A DNA stretch of 30,283 nt from an uncultured Eubacteriales bacterium. Lineage in GTDB: Bacteria; Bacillota; Clostridia; Oscillospirales; CAG-272. The position numbers and the translations under genes were made by a program. The notes beneath the pieces were generated by a model, which saw only the letters and a list, made by a program, of their open reading frames with translations, had not been told where the DNA came from and did no database searches. The stretch is taken from contig CAKSQF010000024.1 of NCBI GenBank assembly GCA_934486825.1, positions 1 to 30,283 on the forward strand, read 5' to 3'. Below, one piece after another: positions 16,444-23,940 of this stretch (the stretch's first letter is position 1; the number at the start of each line of letters is the position of its first letter).

Positions 16444-17094
16444 TTACCGTTTTTTCCGCTTGCGGTAATCGGCACTGATATCCTCACACCAATCGGCACT
16501 GACCGATCCGTTTTTCCTTAAATTGCAAAGCGCGCTCGCAACCGATTCGTAAACTATCTGCGTTCCTTCTTCGTCGGCGTTGTAGTTTACCGCTCTTTCG
16601 CTGTCGATACCGTAACGCGCCGCCGTTTCGACCGCATCTATATTTGCTCCTATGAACAGAAATTCCCAGCCGTCTTTTTCTTTGCGGCAGCCGATCATCC
16701 TTCTGACACCGTCGGCGGTATAGCGGCGGCTTGCGTTTTCCTGCCCGTCGGTCATGATGACAAACACCGTGTGTCCGGGCACATCCTCGGGACGCGCATA
16801 TTTGTGGATGTTTCCGATGTGATGAATCGCTCCGCCGATCGCATCAATAAGTGCGGTACAACCGCCGACCGTATAATCACTGTCGGACATCGGCAAAACA
16901 TCGTCAAGCTTGACTCGGTCATGCAGAACCTCGGTTTCATTGCTGAAAAGCAGAGTGGAAACGTAGCAGATTCCGTCCTGCTTCTTCTGCTTCTCAATCA
17001 TCGAATTGAAGCCGCCGACGGTATCGCTCTCAAGCCCCGCCATAGACCCGCTCCTGTCAAGAATAAATACAAGTTCCGTAATGCTTTTTTTCAT
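16444..17094 (-). CDS. VWA-domain protein with intact MIDAS (TerY-like)
   Basis: This 216-residue cytoplasmic protein is almost entirely a von Willebrand factor A domain. The metal-ion-dependent adhesion site is complete: DRSGS (13-17), T80 in GGCTALIDAI and D116 in MTDGQEN. The size and motifs are like TerY-type single-domain VWA proteins, which serve as protein-interaction modules next to ATPases or kinases. An extended -10 promoter lies 34 nt upstream and GAGAGG precedes the ATG. It is followed by the HELAHH gene, and a helical regulator-like gene lies just upstream. Its link to the AAA operon 1 kb away is suggestive only. Confidence 0.9.
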   Translation of the reverse strand: MKKSITELVFILDRSGSMAGLESDTVGGFNSMIEKQKKQDGICYVSTLLFSNETEVLHDRVKLDDVLPMSDSDYTVGGCTALIDAIGGAIHHIGNIHKYARPEDVPGHTVFVIMTDGQENASRRYTADGVRRMIGCRKEKDGWEFLFIGANIDAVETAARYGIDSERAVNYNADEEGTQIVYESVASALCNLRKNGSVSADWCEDISADYRKRKKR

Positions 17095-17127
17095 AATAAA
17101 AACCTCTCTTTGTTTTATTGCGTCCTC

Positions 17128-17136
17128 ATTATAGCA
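17128..17136 (-). promoter_or_regulatory. Extended -10 promoter for the VWA gene
   Basis: TGCTATAAT on the minus strand (17136-17128) is a perfect extended -10 element; no good -35 is present at 17 nt. It lies 34 nt before the VWA start codon. Confidence 0.65.
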
Positions 17137-17210
17137 TTTGCAAAGAGAGATTTGGTCGCATGGCAGGCGACAAATTCGTTCCGGGCGGCAAAATCACCGC
17201 TCCCAATCCG

Positions 17211-17771
17211 TCATCCTCCGATCAGGCTCTGATCGAAGGCAAACAGTGCTTCATTGATTTCAAAAATATTGTAATTGCCGTTGATTATAAAATACTCTAT
17301 AATGATATCCGACTTGTTGCTGTGGGAAAGCGCAAAGCCCGCCTTGCGCAGCAGATCTTCGGTCTCATCAAGCGGAAGCTCCAGCGAGATCGCAAAAGCG
17401 ATTGCTGTGGATTTGCTCGGTCTGTATCCCGGATCACTGCGTATTTTGGAAAAAAGCTTGCGGTCAATGTTTGCCTTTTTATAACACTCGGCATCGGTCA
17501 TCCCTTTTTCGTCAATCTTGCGCAGGAGCATTTGCGAAAAGCTCTCGTCGATCTGCTTCAGCCTCGCGTCAAGACTGCCGTCATAGGACATTTCCTCGCA
17601 GGCGCAAAGTTCGGACAGAACCGCCTCTTCCATACGCAATTTACGACGGCATACGGCAGTCTCCGGCACATAATTATCGGCAATATAGTCGGCAATATCC
17701 GAAAACAGTTTATCTCTGAGCTTACATGCCGGTTTTTCATCCGACATCATATTGTCATCTTTTAACGGCAT
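17211..17771 (-). CDS. Helical, lambda-repressor-like protein of unknown function
   Basis: This 186-residue protein is mostly helical. The segment at about 93-150 (SQMLLRKIDEKGMTDAEC, then YKKANIDRKLFSKIRSD, then SKSTAIAFAISLELPLDETE) reads like a four-to-five-helix XRE/lambda-repressor fold, though it lacks the classical QxxLA spacing. The C-terminal DIIIEYFIINGNYNIFEINEALF segment is hydrophobic but too polar for a TM. GGAGGAGG lies just before ATG 17771. I have an impression that relatives occur beside VWA genes in Clostridia, as here, but cannot verify it. A DNA- or protein-binding role is inferred. Confidence 0.78.
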   Translation of the reverse strand: MPLKDDNMMSDEKPACKLRDKLFSDIADYIADNYVPETAVCRRKLRMEEAVLSELCACEEMSYDGSLDARLKQIDESFSQMLLRKIDEKGMTDAECYKKANIDRKLFSKIRSDPGYRPSKSTAIAFAISLELPLDETEDLLRKAGFALSHSNKSDIIIEYFIINGNYNIFEINEALFAFDQSLIGG

Positions 17772-17821
17772 ACGTTCCTCCTCCGAAAAGACCTGATCGT
17801 GTACATATCTTTTTCATCGAT

Positions 17822-17850
17822 ATTATATCACTTGTTTTACGTTTTGTAAA
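17822..17850 (-). promoter_or_regulatory. Promoter with overlapping inverted repeat for the 17771 gene
   Basis: On the minus strand TTTACA (17850-17845), a 17-nt spacer and TATAAT (17827-17822). A perfect TTTAC-N5-GTAAA inverted repeat at 17836-17850 covers the -35, a plausible operator. Confidence 0.7.
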
Positions 17851-18187
17851 TATGCCGCCGCAAAACGCAATTTTTAATGATGAGATCCCCGTAACATGAT
17901 GCAAAATGAGTCGCGTCCGTGTCGGTAGACATGCACTCGCCCGAAGACGGAATAACCGATAATACTTCAATCACGATATCCCGGGACAGATGTCCGACGA
18001 TCCCCATACCGTGATGAGAATGGATCGTCATATTGTTAAGACGGATTTTTTCCGCATTCCGGATACACACTGCGGGACGGGAGATGTAAAGCTCACTTTC
18101 CGGATTTTCGCGCAGCCACGCCATTGCCGCCGAAAATTTTTGAAAACTGCTCTCACCGTCAAAACGACTGAACGAAATTGTTTTCAT
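17837..18187 (-). pseudogene. Truncated beta-helix (GH110-like) glycosidase remnant
   Basis: An open frame of 116 codons from ATG 18187 (GAGG upstream). Its start MKTISFSRFDGESSFQ and later motifs RNAEKIRLNNMTIH, HGMGIVGHLSRDIVIE and STDTDATHFASCYGDL followed by IIKNC strongly recall right-handed parallel beta-helix carbohydrate enzymes of the GH110 type, which are about 600 residues. Here the middle is compressed and the chain stops just after the DATHF block, before the usual catalytic DDA(I/A)NVH region. The stop codon sits within the promoter of the next gene, as expected of a deletion endpoint. I regard it as a decayed fragment; a short functional protein is the less likely alternative. 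Confidence 0.65.
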
Positions 18188-18280
18188 TATATAAACCTCA
18201 TGGTCTGTTTTCGACCGGCTCATTCACCGATACATCGGTGTGAAAAGGCGGTTTCCCTGTACCGCCATGTTGTTATAAAC

Positions 18281-18313
18281 AAAAAACGGAAGACTTCAGG
18301 TCCTCCGTTTTTT
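18281..18313. terminator. Terminator after the XRE regulator at 18313
   Basis: Stem AAAAAACGGA-A-GAC with GTC-C-TCCGTTTTTT (one mismatch) and a 5-nt loop; U-tracts exist on both strands. It ends the minus-strand XRE gene. The 93 bases between it and the remnant at 18187 hold only a short hairpin (CACCGA/TCGGTG at 18225-18240) and nothing coding. Confidence 0.85.
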
Positions 18314-18621
18314 TATTTGACAAGCTCCTTTACAAGAGCCGACACAACCGAAAGCCTGTTGTCATCAAGCTTTTTCAGATCGGACACAAGATCGCATATC
18401 GTCTCCGGACTCCCGGCATCGGTGTCGAAAAAATCACGCGGGGTAATATTCAGATAATCACAGATGAAGAAAAAGACTCCCATTGAGGGCATGGCTTTCC
18501 CGCTTTCGATATTGTTTATATATCCCGGATTCTGCCCTATCGACAGACTCATATCCCTCGCCGACACGCCCTTTTTGTTTCTGAGTGCGGCAAGTCTGCC
18601 CGCAAATTCCTTTTCGTCCAT
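18313..18621 (-). CDS. Small XRE-family transcriptional regulator
   Basis: This 102-residue protein is a single helix-turn-helix domain of the Cro/C1 type (about 5-65: SARDMSLSIGQNPGYINNIE spans the recognition region) with a helical C-terminal tail that may dimerise. ATG 18621 (MDEKEFAG) is preferred over GTG 18633 because the GTG would be fused to the GGAAGG ribosome binding site. A TATAAT lies at 18653-18648 on the minus strand. Free-standing small XRE proteins of this kind are common in clostridial chromosomes; the target is unknown. Confidence 0.88.
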   Translation of the reverse strand: MDEKEFAGRLAALRNKKGVSARDMSLSIGQNPGYINNIESGKAMPSMGVFFFICDYLNITPRDFFDTDAGSPETICDLVSDLKKLDDNRLSVVSALVKELVK

Positions 18622-18699
18622 CAGTTGTATCACCCTTCCTTACGGGTATTATATCCCACACGACAGTCAAATATATGTGATATATTGTGCTATTTGTAT

Positions 18700-18729
18700 T
18701 GTAATGTGTGAACATATATGATACAATGA
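18700..18729. promoter_or_regulatory. Symmetric, possibly face-to-face promoter pair
   Basis: Plus strand reads TTGTAA-17-TACAAT; because the ends are complementary, the minus strand reads TTGTAT-17-TACAAT over the same bases. AT-rich ATATATG/ATACAATG-like repeats surround it. No plus-strand gene follows, so its use is uncertain. Confidence 0.35.
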
Positions 18730-18761
18730 AATCACAGAAATGTCATTTGTCCGAAAATATC

Positions 18762-18786
18762 AAAAAAAACGACCGCAAAGCGGTCG
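18762..18786 (-). terminator. Terminator after the XRE regulator at 18810
   Basis: Perfect 7-bp stem CGACCGC/GCGGTCG with an AAA loop and, in the minus direction, a run of eight U residues (18769-18762). Confidence 0.88.
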
Positions 18787-18809
18787 CAAACGTATATACA
18801 ACGTATACA

Positions 18810-19094
18810 TTATTTTTTGGCATCGGTCGGATCGAAAACGCGGTCAAGAAAATCAGACGCACTTATAAGGTCGGCAGGATCAACCGCAAGCGCATCGGCT
18901 ATATTGAACAAAACCTCAAGTGAAAAGCTTTTCGCAAGTCCGGGTGCCTCAATGCTGCTTATCAGCGATCTGCTGATATTTGCCTTTTCGGCAAGCTTTT
19001 CCTGAGACATTCCGCGCAGTCTGCGGACGGTCGAAATCGTAATCCCGATCTGTATCAGCCTGTCTCTGTTTTTGAAATCAATCTCTTTTCCCAT
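18810..19094 (-). CDS. Small XRE-family transcriptional regulator
   Basis: This 94-residue protein is one Cro/C1-type helix-turn-helix domain, with MSQEKLAEKANISRSLISSI at about 29-48 as the binding core and FSLEVLFNIADALAVDPADL completing the fold. It lacks a ligand or effector domain. A minus-strand TATAAT lies about 48 nt upstream without a clear -35, and GAGGG precedes the ATG. It is divergent from the Rossmann-like gene at 19239, with which it shares a 144-nt intergenic region and which it might control. Confidence 0.88.
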   Translation of the reverse strand: MGKEIDFKNRDRLIQIGITISTVRRLRGMSQEKLAEKANISRSLISSIEAPGLAKSFSLEVLFNIADALAVDPADLISASDFLDRVFDPTDAKK

Positions 19095-19180
19095 ATCGCC
19101 GACCGCCCTCTTTTTTCTTTGCTTTTTACTATATTATTATACAGTACGAAATATTATTTGCTGTATTTATAAAAAAGCAA

Positions 19181-19209
19181 TTGACTTTTTCAGTGAGCAA
19201 TTTTATAAT
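19181..19209 (+). promoter_or_regulatory. Sigma-A promoter for the Rossmann-like gene
   Basis: TTGACT (19181-19186), 17-nt spacer, TATAAT (19204-19209); GGAGG then lies 7 nt before ATG 19239. Confidence 0.78.
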
Positions 19210-19238
19210 AACTATATATTTTATAATCGGAGGTCAGT

Positions 19239-19655
19239 ATGAACAAGAGCTTTACGATATTATTTGTCGGAAGCGGCGAGCTCCCGAAAAACAGCAACAT
19301 GAGAGAAAGGCTCACCCGCCTTTGCACCGATTTTATCAGATACAACAAAAAAGTCGGATTCATTGTCGACAGACACAGCGAATTCGGAAGCCTTGCTCTC
19401 ACGGCGATCGGACAGGCAAGGAACAGCTTACCCGCCGATGCGTCCGCCGTCACATGTGACAAACTTGCGGACACCGACTGTGAACGCATAAGGAAAGCGG
19501 TAGCCTCATGCGATCTTTGCATATTCTGCGTCGGAGACAAGAGTGATCTTTTTGATGCCACTGTCGGGCATGCCGAACGGCTCGGCAAAAGATATATAAA
19601 TATGATTTACCGCGAAAGCAACCGTTTTATCCGCCAATCTTCGGAAAACTGTTGA
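19239..19655 (+). CDS. Small Rossmann-like protein, possibly SLOG-type nucleotide binder
   Basis: This 138-residue soluble protein begins with a beta strand and Gly-rich turn (FTILFVGSGELPKNSN, 5-20), continues with alternating strands and helices (KVGFIVDRHSEFGSLALTAI; CDLCIFCVGDKSDLFDATVG) and ends with a helix. The pattern of an initial GSG turn plus a late GD.SDLFDATVGHAE is reminiscent of SLOG/LOG-type nucleotide-binding proteins, but the diagnostic PGGxGTxxE is absent. Function is unknown. Its own promoter and ribosome binding site are strong, and its stop codon overlaps the -35 of the next gene's promoter. Confidence 0.8.
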   Translation: MNKSFTILFVGSGELPKNSNMRERLTRLCTDFIRYNKKVGFIVDRHSEFGSLALTAIGQARNSLPADASAVTCDKLADTDCERIRKAVASCDLCIFCVGDKSDLFDATVGHAERLGKRYINMIYRESNRFIRQSSENC

Positions 19656-19680
19656 CATAACGTTTTTTTTGGTGTATAAC
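19652..19680 (+). promoter_or_regulatory. Sigma-A promoter for the SGNH hydrolase gene
   Basis: TTGACA (19652-19657), 17-nt spacer, TATAAC (19675-19680). The -35 overlaps the TGA stop (19653-19655) of the upstream gene. Confidence 0.75.
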
Positions 19681-19712
19681 TATGTCACAGTAAACCTTGA
19701 CGGAGTAAGAAT

Positions 19713-20375
19713 ATGATATTTGAAAATAAAGACAGGATTGTTTTTGCGGGCGACTCGGTCACAGACATGGGAAGCGCACAGCCTGTCGGCGAAGGACTTT
19801 TTGACAATCTCGGGCGCAGCTATGTAAGAGTCATTGACAATCTGCTCGCCGCATGCTATCCCGAGCTTGCGATACGCGTGACAAACTCGGGCACATCGGG
19901 CAACACAAGCCGCGACCTGCTCGCAAGATGGAAGCGGGATGTCGTCGATCTGCATCCCCAATGGGTTGCGATATGCATCGGAATAAACGATGTCTGGAGG
20001 CAGTTTGATGTTCCCGCACTGACCGACGTCGCCGTCGGTCCCGACGAATACCGCGACAATCTCGAAAAGATGATTCTTTCGGTAAAAGACAGCGTAAAGG
20101 GTATTTTTATACTCACCCCCTACTACATGGAGCCGAACCGCGACGACATGATGCGGGCAAGGATGGACGTCTATTCGGACATATGCCGCTCTCTTGCCGC
20201 AAAGCACGGGGCAACGCTTGTCGATTTCCAGAAGATGTACGAAAACTACTGCAAAATCAGGCACTCGTCGTTCATCGCATGGGACAGGGTTCATCCGAAT
20301 CAGGTCGGTGCGACCCTCATGGCGCTCGAATTTCTCAAGGCATGCGGATTTGACCGCTTCGGCAGTCGTGAATAA
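19713..20375 (+). CDS. SGNH/GDSL-family hydrolase (probable carbohydrate esterase)
   Basis: This 220-residue enzyme has all four SGNH blocks: nucleophile S15 in FAGDSVTD, G60 in TNSGTSGNT, N92 in GIGIND-like ICIGINDVW, and the D191-H194 pair in WDRVHPN. The VHPN-type block V and length match intracellular lipase/acetylesterases such as the rhamnogalacturonan acetylesterase group. No signal peptide is present, so it probably deacetylates imported oligosaccharides; the substrate is unproven. GGAG lies 9 nt before the ATG. Confidence 0.92.
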   Translation: MIFENKDRIVFAGDSVTDMGSAQPVGEGLFDNLGRSYVRVIDNLLAACYPELAIRVTNSGTSGNTSRDLLARWKRDVVDLHPQWVAICIGINDVWRQFDVPALTDVAVGPDEYRDNLEKMILSVKDSVKGIFILTPYYMEPNRDDMMRARMDVYSDICRSLAAKHGATLVDFQKMYENYCKIRHSSFIAWDRVHPNQVGATLMALEFLKACGFDRFGSRE

Positions 20376-20477
20376 AACATAACAATTAAAAAAACGGCAT
20401 AATTTATACCGTTGATTGCAGAATCGCCGCACAGTCGGCAATCTGTATAATTTTATTTACCGAAAGGACATTTTAAA

Positions 20478-21371
20478 ATGAAGAAAACAAGCTATGCGAT
20501 TTTTGCGGCGCTCCTGAGCGTTCTGCTTCTGCTCACCACAGCCTGCGGCGCAAAGGACGGTCAGACCGAAGACGAGGTTACAAAAAAGAAAAAAACGACG
20601 ACCGAACAGATAACAACCGAAGTATCCCCGACCGGCACGACGAATCCTGCGGACGTCACAACCGAAGATCAGGGAACACACGACACCCGTGATGCGGTCA
20701 AAGTTCTCTCAGATGCGGTTGCAAAAATGCGCACAACCAAAAGCTTCTGCGAAAAATCGACAGAGAAAACCGAATATAAAATAGAGAACGACACGGTAAA
20801 CTCAACCGTGCGTTCGGAAACGCTTTTCAGAACGGTCGGCGATAAAGTCGAATTTTCGAGAAAATCGGTGTTTGAGGGAGCACTTGACGCCGGAGAGCTG
20901 AATATATACTACAAGGACGGAGTTGAGTATTTCGACTTCGGCGAAATCAAGCTTCGTCATACAGTTTCGCTTGAAGAACTCGCAGCCGACGGTATTGTCC
21001 TGAACAATCTTCCCGCATACACATCCTTTTTCGGCAGAATCACTGCTGTCGCAAACGGTTCCGCTTACACGATCACCGCAAGCAAGCCGAGTGAGCTCGG
21101 CAAACCTTATTTCTTAAAGCTGTTCGGTAGCGGCGACGAAGAGGAAGGCAATGTTACGCTGTCCGATCTGACCGCCGTTTTTGAGATAGACGGAAGCGGT
21201 TACATCGTAAAGATCACTATGTCTGCCGATCTTGCCGACAGTACGCTCGGAATGAACTACAAAACCGAGCTTACCTACGAATATTCGGACATTGACAAGA
21301 TCGAAAAGATCGATTTCCCCGACCTCAGCAAATTTAAGGAAGCAGATTCCGACGACGAAGAATGGGGCTGA
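20478..21371 (+). CDS. Surface lipoprotein of unknown function
   Basis: This 297-residue protein has a lipoprotein signal peptide with lipobox TTAC ending at C23, an extended Thr/Lys/Glu-rich linker (about 28-70), and a beta-rich domain (about 72-290) that alternates charged strands (FRTVGDKVEFSRKSVFEG; LNIYYKDGVEYFDFGEIKLR). The overall pattern resembles LppX/LolA-like or DUF6612-type lipoproteins, with no active-site motif. GAAAGGA is the ribosome binding site and a TATAAT lies at 20446-20451, without a clear -35. A strong terminator follows. It may bind a lipid or cell-wall ligand, by analogy only. Confidence 0.82.
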   Translation: MKKTSYAIFAALLSVLLLLTTACGAKDGQTEDEVTKKKKTTTEQITTEVSPTGTTNPADVTTEDQGTHDTRDAVKVLSDAVAKMRTTKSFCEKSTEKTEYKIENDTVNSTVRSETLFRTVGDKVEFSRKSVFEGALDAGELNIYYKDGVEYFDFGEIKLRHTVSLEELAADGIVLNNLPAYTSFFGRITAVANGSAYTITASKPSELGKPYFLKLFGSGDEEEGNVTLSDLTAVFEIDGSGYIVKITMSADLADSTLGMNYKTELTYEYSDIDKIEKIDFPDLSKFKEADSDDEEWG

Positions 21372-21387
21372 TCCGCTCCATCCAAAT

Positions 21388-21425
21388 ACAACACCCGCAC
21401 CGAAAGTGCGGGTGTTGTGTTTTTC
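21388..21425 (+). terminator. Terminator after the lipoprotein gene
   Basis: 13-bp perfect stem ACAACACCCGCAC/GTGCGGGTGTTGT with a 5-nt loop, followed by GTTTTT. Confidence 0.92.
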
Positions 21426-21492
21426 CACAAAAAGCATTATATAAGACTGCTGCTTTTTTCTGTTTTTGACAAATAAATTTTGTAAAAAAATC

Positions 21493-21521
21493 TTGCTTTT
21501 ATCTTCCGGTCGGGTTATAAT
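21493..21521 (+). promoter_or_regulatory. Sigma-A promoter for the MATE-GDPD operon
   Basis: TTGCTT (21493-21498), 17-nt spacer, TATAAT (21516-21521). GGGAGG then precedes ATG 21551. A further TTGACA lies upstream near 21467, without a good -10. Confidence 0.7.
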
Positions 21522-21550
21522 GCGGTGACACAGATCGGGAGGAAAAAAGT

Positions 21551-23023
21551 ATGGAATGTCCGGTAAAAAAAAGAGAAGGTCTGCTTTCAAGGCTGTCGCA
21601 CCCGCAGAACCTGACGGAAGGATGTCCGTGGCGTGTCATCCTCAAATACTCACTGCCGATAATACTGTCATGCCTGCTTCAGCAGATATATTCGATGACC
21701 GATGCCGCAATCTGCGGACAGATACTGTCGGCAGGTGAGGTCGCAGGCGTAAACGACACCGGCCCGCTTACATTTTTCTTTTTGCAGTTTGCCTTCGGAT
21801 GCACCGGAGGCTTCGGCGTTATCACTGCGGGCTGTGTCGGCAGATCCGACGAAAGGGGTATCAGGCGCTCGTTCACAACGCAGGTCATACTTGCATCGGT
21901 AATATCGCTGTTTCTGACCGTTCTGTCGATCATTTTTCTGCCGTCGATGCTCGGACTTATAAATCTGACTCCAGAGAGCGGCGACGTCTACACGGCGGCA
22001 TACGATTACTGCCTTGTAATTTTCATCGGCATATTCGCACAGATGGGCTACAACTTCTTTTCGGGATTTCTCCGCTCTTACGGCGATTCGGTCACTCCGC
22101 TGATCTTCCTCATCATATCGGCAACGCTCAATGTTTTTCTCGATTTTCTCTTTCTTGCGCCGCTTGATATGGGACCGTCGGGTGCCGCCGCCGCGACCGT
22201 CATCTCCCAGCTTATCAGCCTCGTGCTCTGCGCCGTTTTTACATTTACAAAATACAAAAATCTCCGTCCGGAAAAAGGAGACTGGAAAATCGGAGCGCAC
22301 GACGTAAAATCCCACCTTGCGCAGGGACTTCCTCTCGGCATGCAGTTTTCGATACTTGCCATCGGAATCATAGTCATGCAGGGTGCAATCGTCAGTTTTG
22401 ACATAAGAGCGACGGGTAGTGTCGGGGAGATGGTTCCCGGCGCTCCGGCGCAGAACGGATTCGGCGCGGCAAGCAAGCTTACAAGCTTTCTCATGGCGCC
22501 CTACTCGGGACTCAGCTCCGCCGTACTCGGCTACACGGCGCAGAATTACGGCAGGGGCAACAGGGACCGCATATGCCGCGGCATAGGTCAGTCGATCCTG
22601 ATAATGCTTGTTTTTTATCTTCTGACAACGACGATCGGACTGCTCATGTCGATCGGCGGGACATATCAGCATATATTTCTCAGCGCGGACAAAATATCGG
22701 AGGCTTCCCTGCGCTACGGCAACTGCTATCTTTATCTTGCCGTCTTCACAATGTGCGTACTCGGCTTCCTCGTTGTCGCCCGCTCCGCCGTTCAGGGCAT
22801 ATGCAAGGTCGGCTACGCCTTTTCTGCGGGCATTGCCGAACTGATTGCGAGAATAACGATATGCTCGCTTCTCCCGACAGCAGTGAACGGCGCACCGATA
22901 AACGAATCGGCATCAACGCTTGCCTTTGTTGCGGTATGCCTCGGAGATCCGGGCGCATGGCTTGCGGCATCGCTGGTGCTTGCAATTCCGATTATAAAAT
23001 ATACTACGAGCAAAAAGAGGTAA
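21551..23023 (+). CDS. MATE-family multidrug/cation antiporter
   Basis: This 490-residue polytopic protein has about twelve TMs in two related halves, the usual size of MATE exporters, which expel drugs or metabolites in exchange for Na+ or H+. Typical features are the N-terminal LPIILSCLLQQIYSMTDAAICG segment with the conserved QQIY.MTD element, the TM2 G.GVITAGCVGR loop, the central GFLRSYGDS, and the second-half GAASKLTSFLMAPYSGLS. The linker near 300 and the extended extracellular loop (PTAVNGAPINESAS) are variable regions. It is followed 6 nt later by a glycerophosphodiester phosphodiesterase and is probably cotranscribed. The cargo is unknown. Confidence 0.93.
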   Translation: MECPVKKREGLLSRLSHPQNLTEGCPWRVILKYSLPIILSCLLQQIYSMTDAAICGQILSAGEVAGVNDTGPLTFFFLQFAFGCTGGFGVITAGCVGRSDERGIRRSFTTQVILASVISLFLTVLSIIFLPSMLGLINLTPESGDVYTAAYDYCLVIFIGIFAQMGYNFFSGFLRSYGDSVTPLIFLIISATLNVFLDFLFLAPLDMGPSGAAAATVISQLISLVLCAVFTFTKYKNLRPEKGDWKIGAHDVKSHLAQGLPLGMQFSILAIGIIVMQGAIVSFDIRATGSVGEMVPGAPAQNGFGAASKLTSFLMAPYSGLSSAVLGYTAQNYGRGNRDRICRGIGQSILIMLVFYLLTTTIGLLMSIGGTYQHIFLSADKISEASLRYGNCYLYLAVFTMCVLGFLVVARSAVQGICKVGYAFSAGIAELIARITICSLLPTAVNGAPINESASTLAFVAVCLGDPGAWLAASLVLAIPIIKYTTSKKR

Positions 23024-23029
23024 AAACAA

Positions 23030-23758
23030 ATGGAAAGGAGCATAATTGTCGAAGGACACCGCGGATGGCGGGCAAAATATCCCGAAAACACACTGATTTC
23101 ATTCCGTGCGGCGATTGAACTCGGCGTTGACGCCATTGAGTTTGACGTCTGGCTTTCGAAGGACAAGGTACCGGTCATCATGCATGATGCGAACACTCTC
23201 CGCATTACCGGTCACGACGGTCTGATTACGGAACAGACGCTTGCAGAGCTGAAAGAGCTTGATGCCGGGAGTTACAAGGGTGCGGAATTTGCGGGAGAGC
23301 GGATCCCCACGCTCCGCGAAACGCTGGAGCTTGCCCGCTCACTGCGTCCTTCCCTGCGTCTCGGCGTGGAAATAAAGGATTTCCGCGAAGAGGCGGTCGA
23401 TAAAACTGTCGCCATGCTGAAGGAATCCGGCTTCTTTAACGATTGCTGGTTCTACTGCTTCAATGCAAGAATAATCAGATACATCAAAGAGAGGTACAAC
23501 GGACGCACCATGGGTTACCCGGGCTTTCAGATGAAGGAATTTGAGTCCGATTCCTATTCATATTACGACGAACTTGGTCTTGATATGAATCTCGTCCGCG
23601 GCGAAAGCTTTCCGATATATAAAAGCATGGGACTTCCGATCCACATGTACTGTGCGGACAACGAAGAAGACGTACGCCTCTGCATCGAACGCGGCGCATC
23701 ACTGATAACAGCCAACGACCCGATACCGCTCATGCGCGTACTCGGCAGACTCGAATAA
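23030..23758 (+). CDS. Glycerophosphodiester phosphodiesterase (GDPD), cytosolic
   Basis: This 242-residue protein is a TIM-barrel GDPD, which hydrolyses glycerophosphodiesters to glycerol-3-phosphate and an alcohol. The catalytic and metal residues are present: H10-R11-G12 in VEGHRGW, E37 and D39 in DAIEFDVWLS, H52 in VIMHDANTLRITG, then VEIKDF near 112 and MYCADNEEDV and GASLITANDP near the end. There is no signal peptide. It starts 6 nt after the MATE gene with AGAGG upstream. Phospholipid headgroup recycling is the family role. The pairing with MATE is probably transcriptional convenience. Confidence 0.93.
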   Translation: MERSIIVEGHRGWRAKYPENTLISFRAAIELGVDAIEFDVWLSKDKVPVIMHDANTLRITGHDGLITEQTLAELKELDAGSYKGAEFAGERIPTLRETLELARSLRPSLRLGVEIKDFREEAVDKTVAMLKESGFFNDCWFYCFNARIIRYIKERYNGRTMGYPGFQMKEFESDSYSYYDELGLDMNLVRGESFPIYKSMGLPIHMYCADNEEDVRLCIERGASLITANDPIPLMRVLGRLE

Positions 23759-23940
23759 AAAAGGATGACGGGAGCCCTACCCGATGTCATTTCAATGAAG
23801 GAAAGCCCGATGTCCGACCGCAAATTACATAATTGAAACAATTGTCACGCAAAGTAACAGCGTTGTTATGATCGGTTTATTGCATTTTGCAGAGTTCCGG
23901 ATTACAATGGGTACATCAAGATACCAAGGAGGTCATTACA

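Noticed and set aside
18225..18240. CACCGA/TCGGTG hairpin as a regulatory RNA
   Set aside because: A six-bp stem with no U-tract and no context; likely chance or debris next to the pseudogene.
20385..20415. AACGG...CCGTT hairpin after the SGNH gene as a terminator
   Set aside because: The only U-tract is on the minus strand, where no gene ends, and the stem has mismatches.
23758..23800. Terminator after the GDPD gene (ATGACGGG/CCCGATGTCAT)
   Set aside because: The stem needs a bulge and lacks a clear U-tract.
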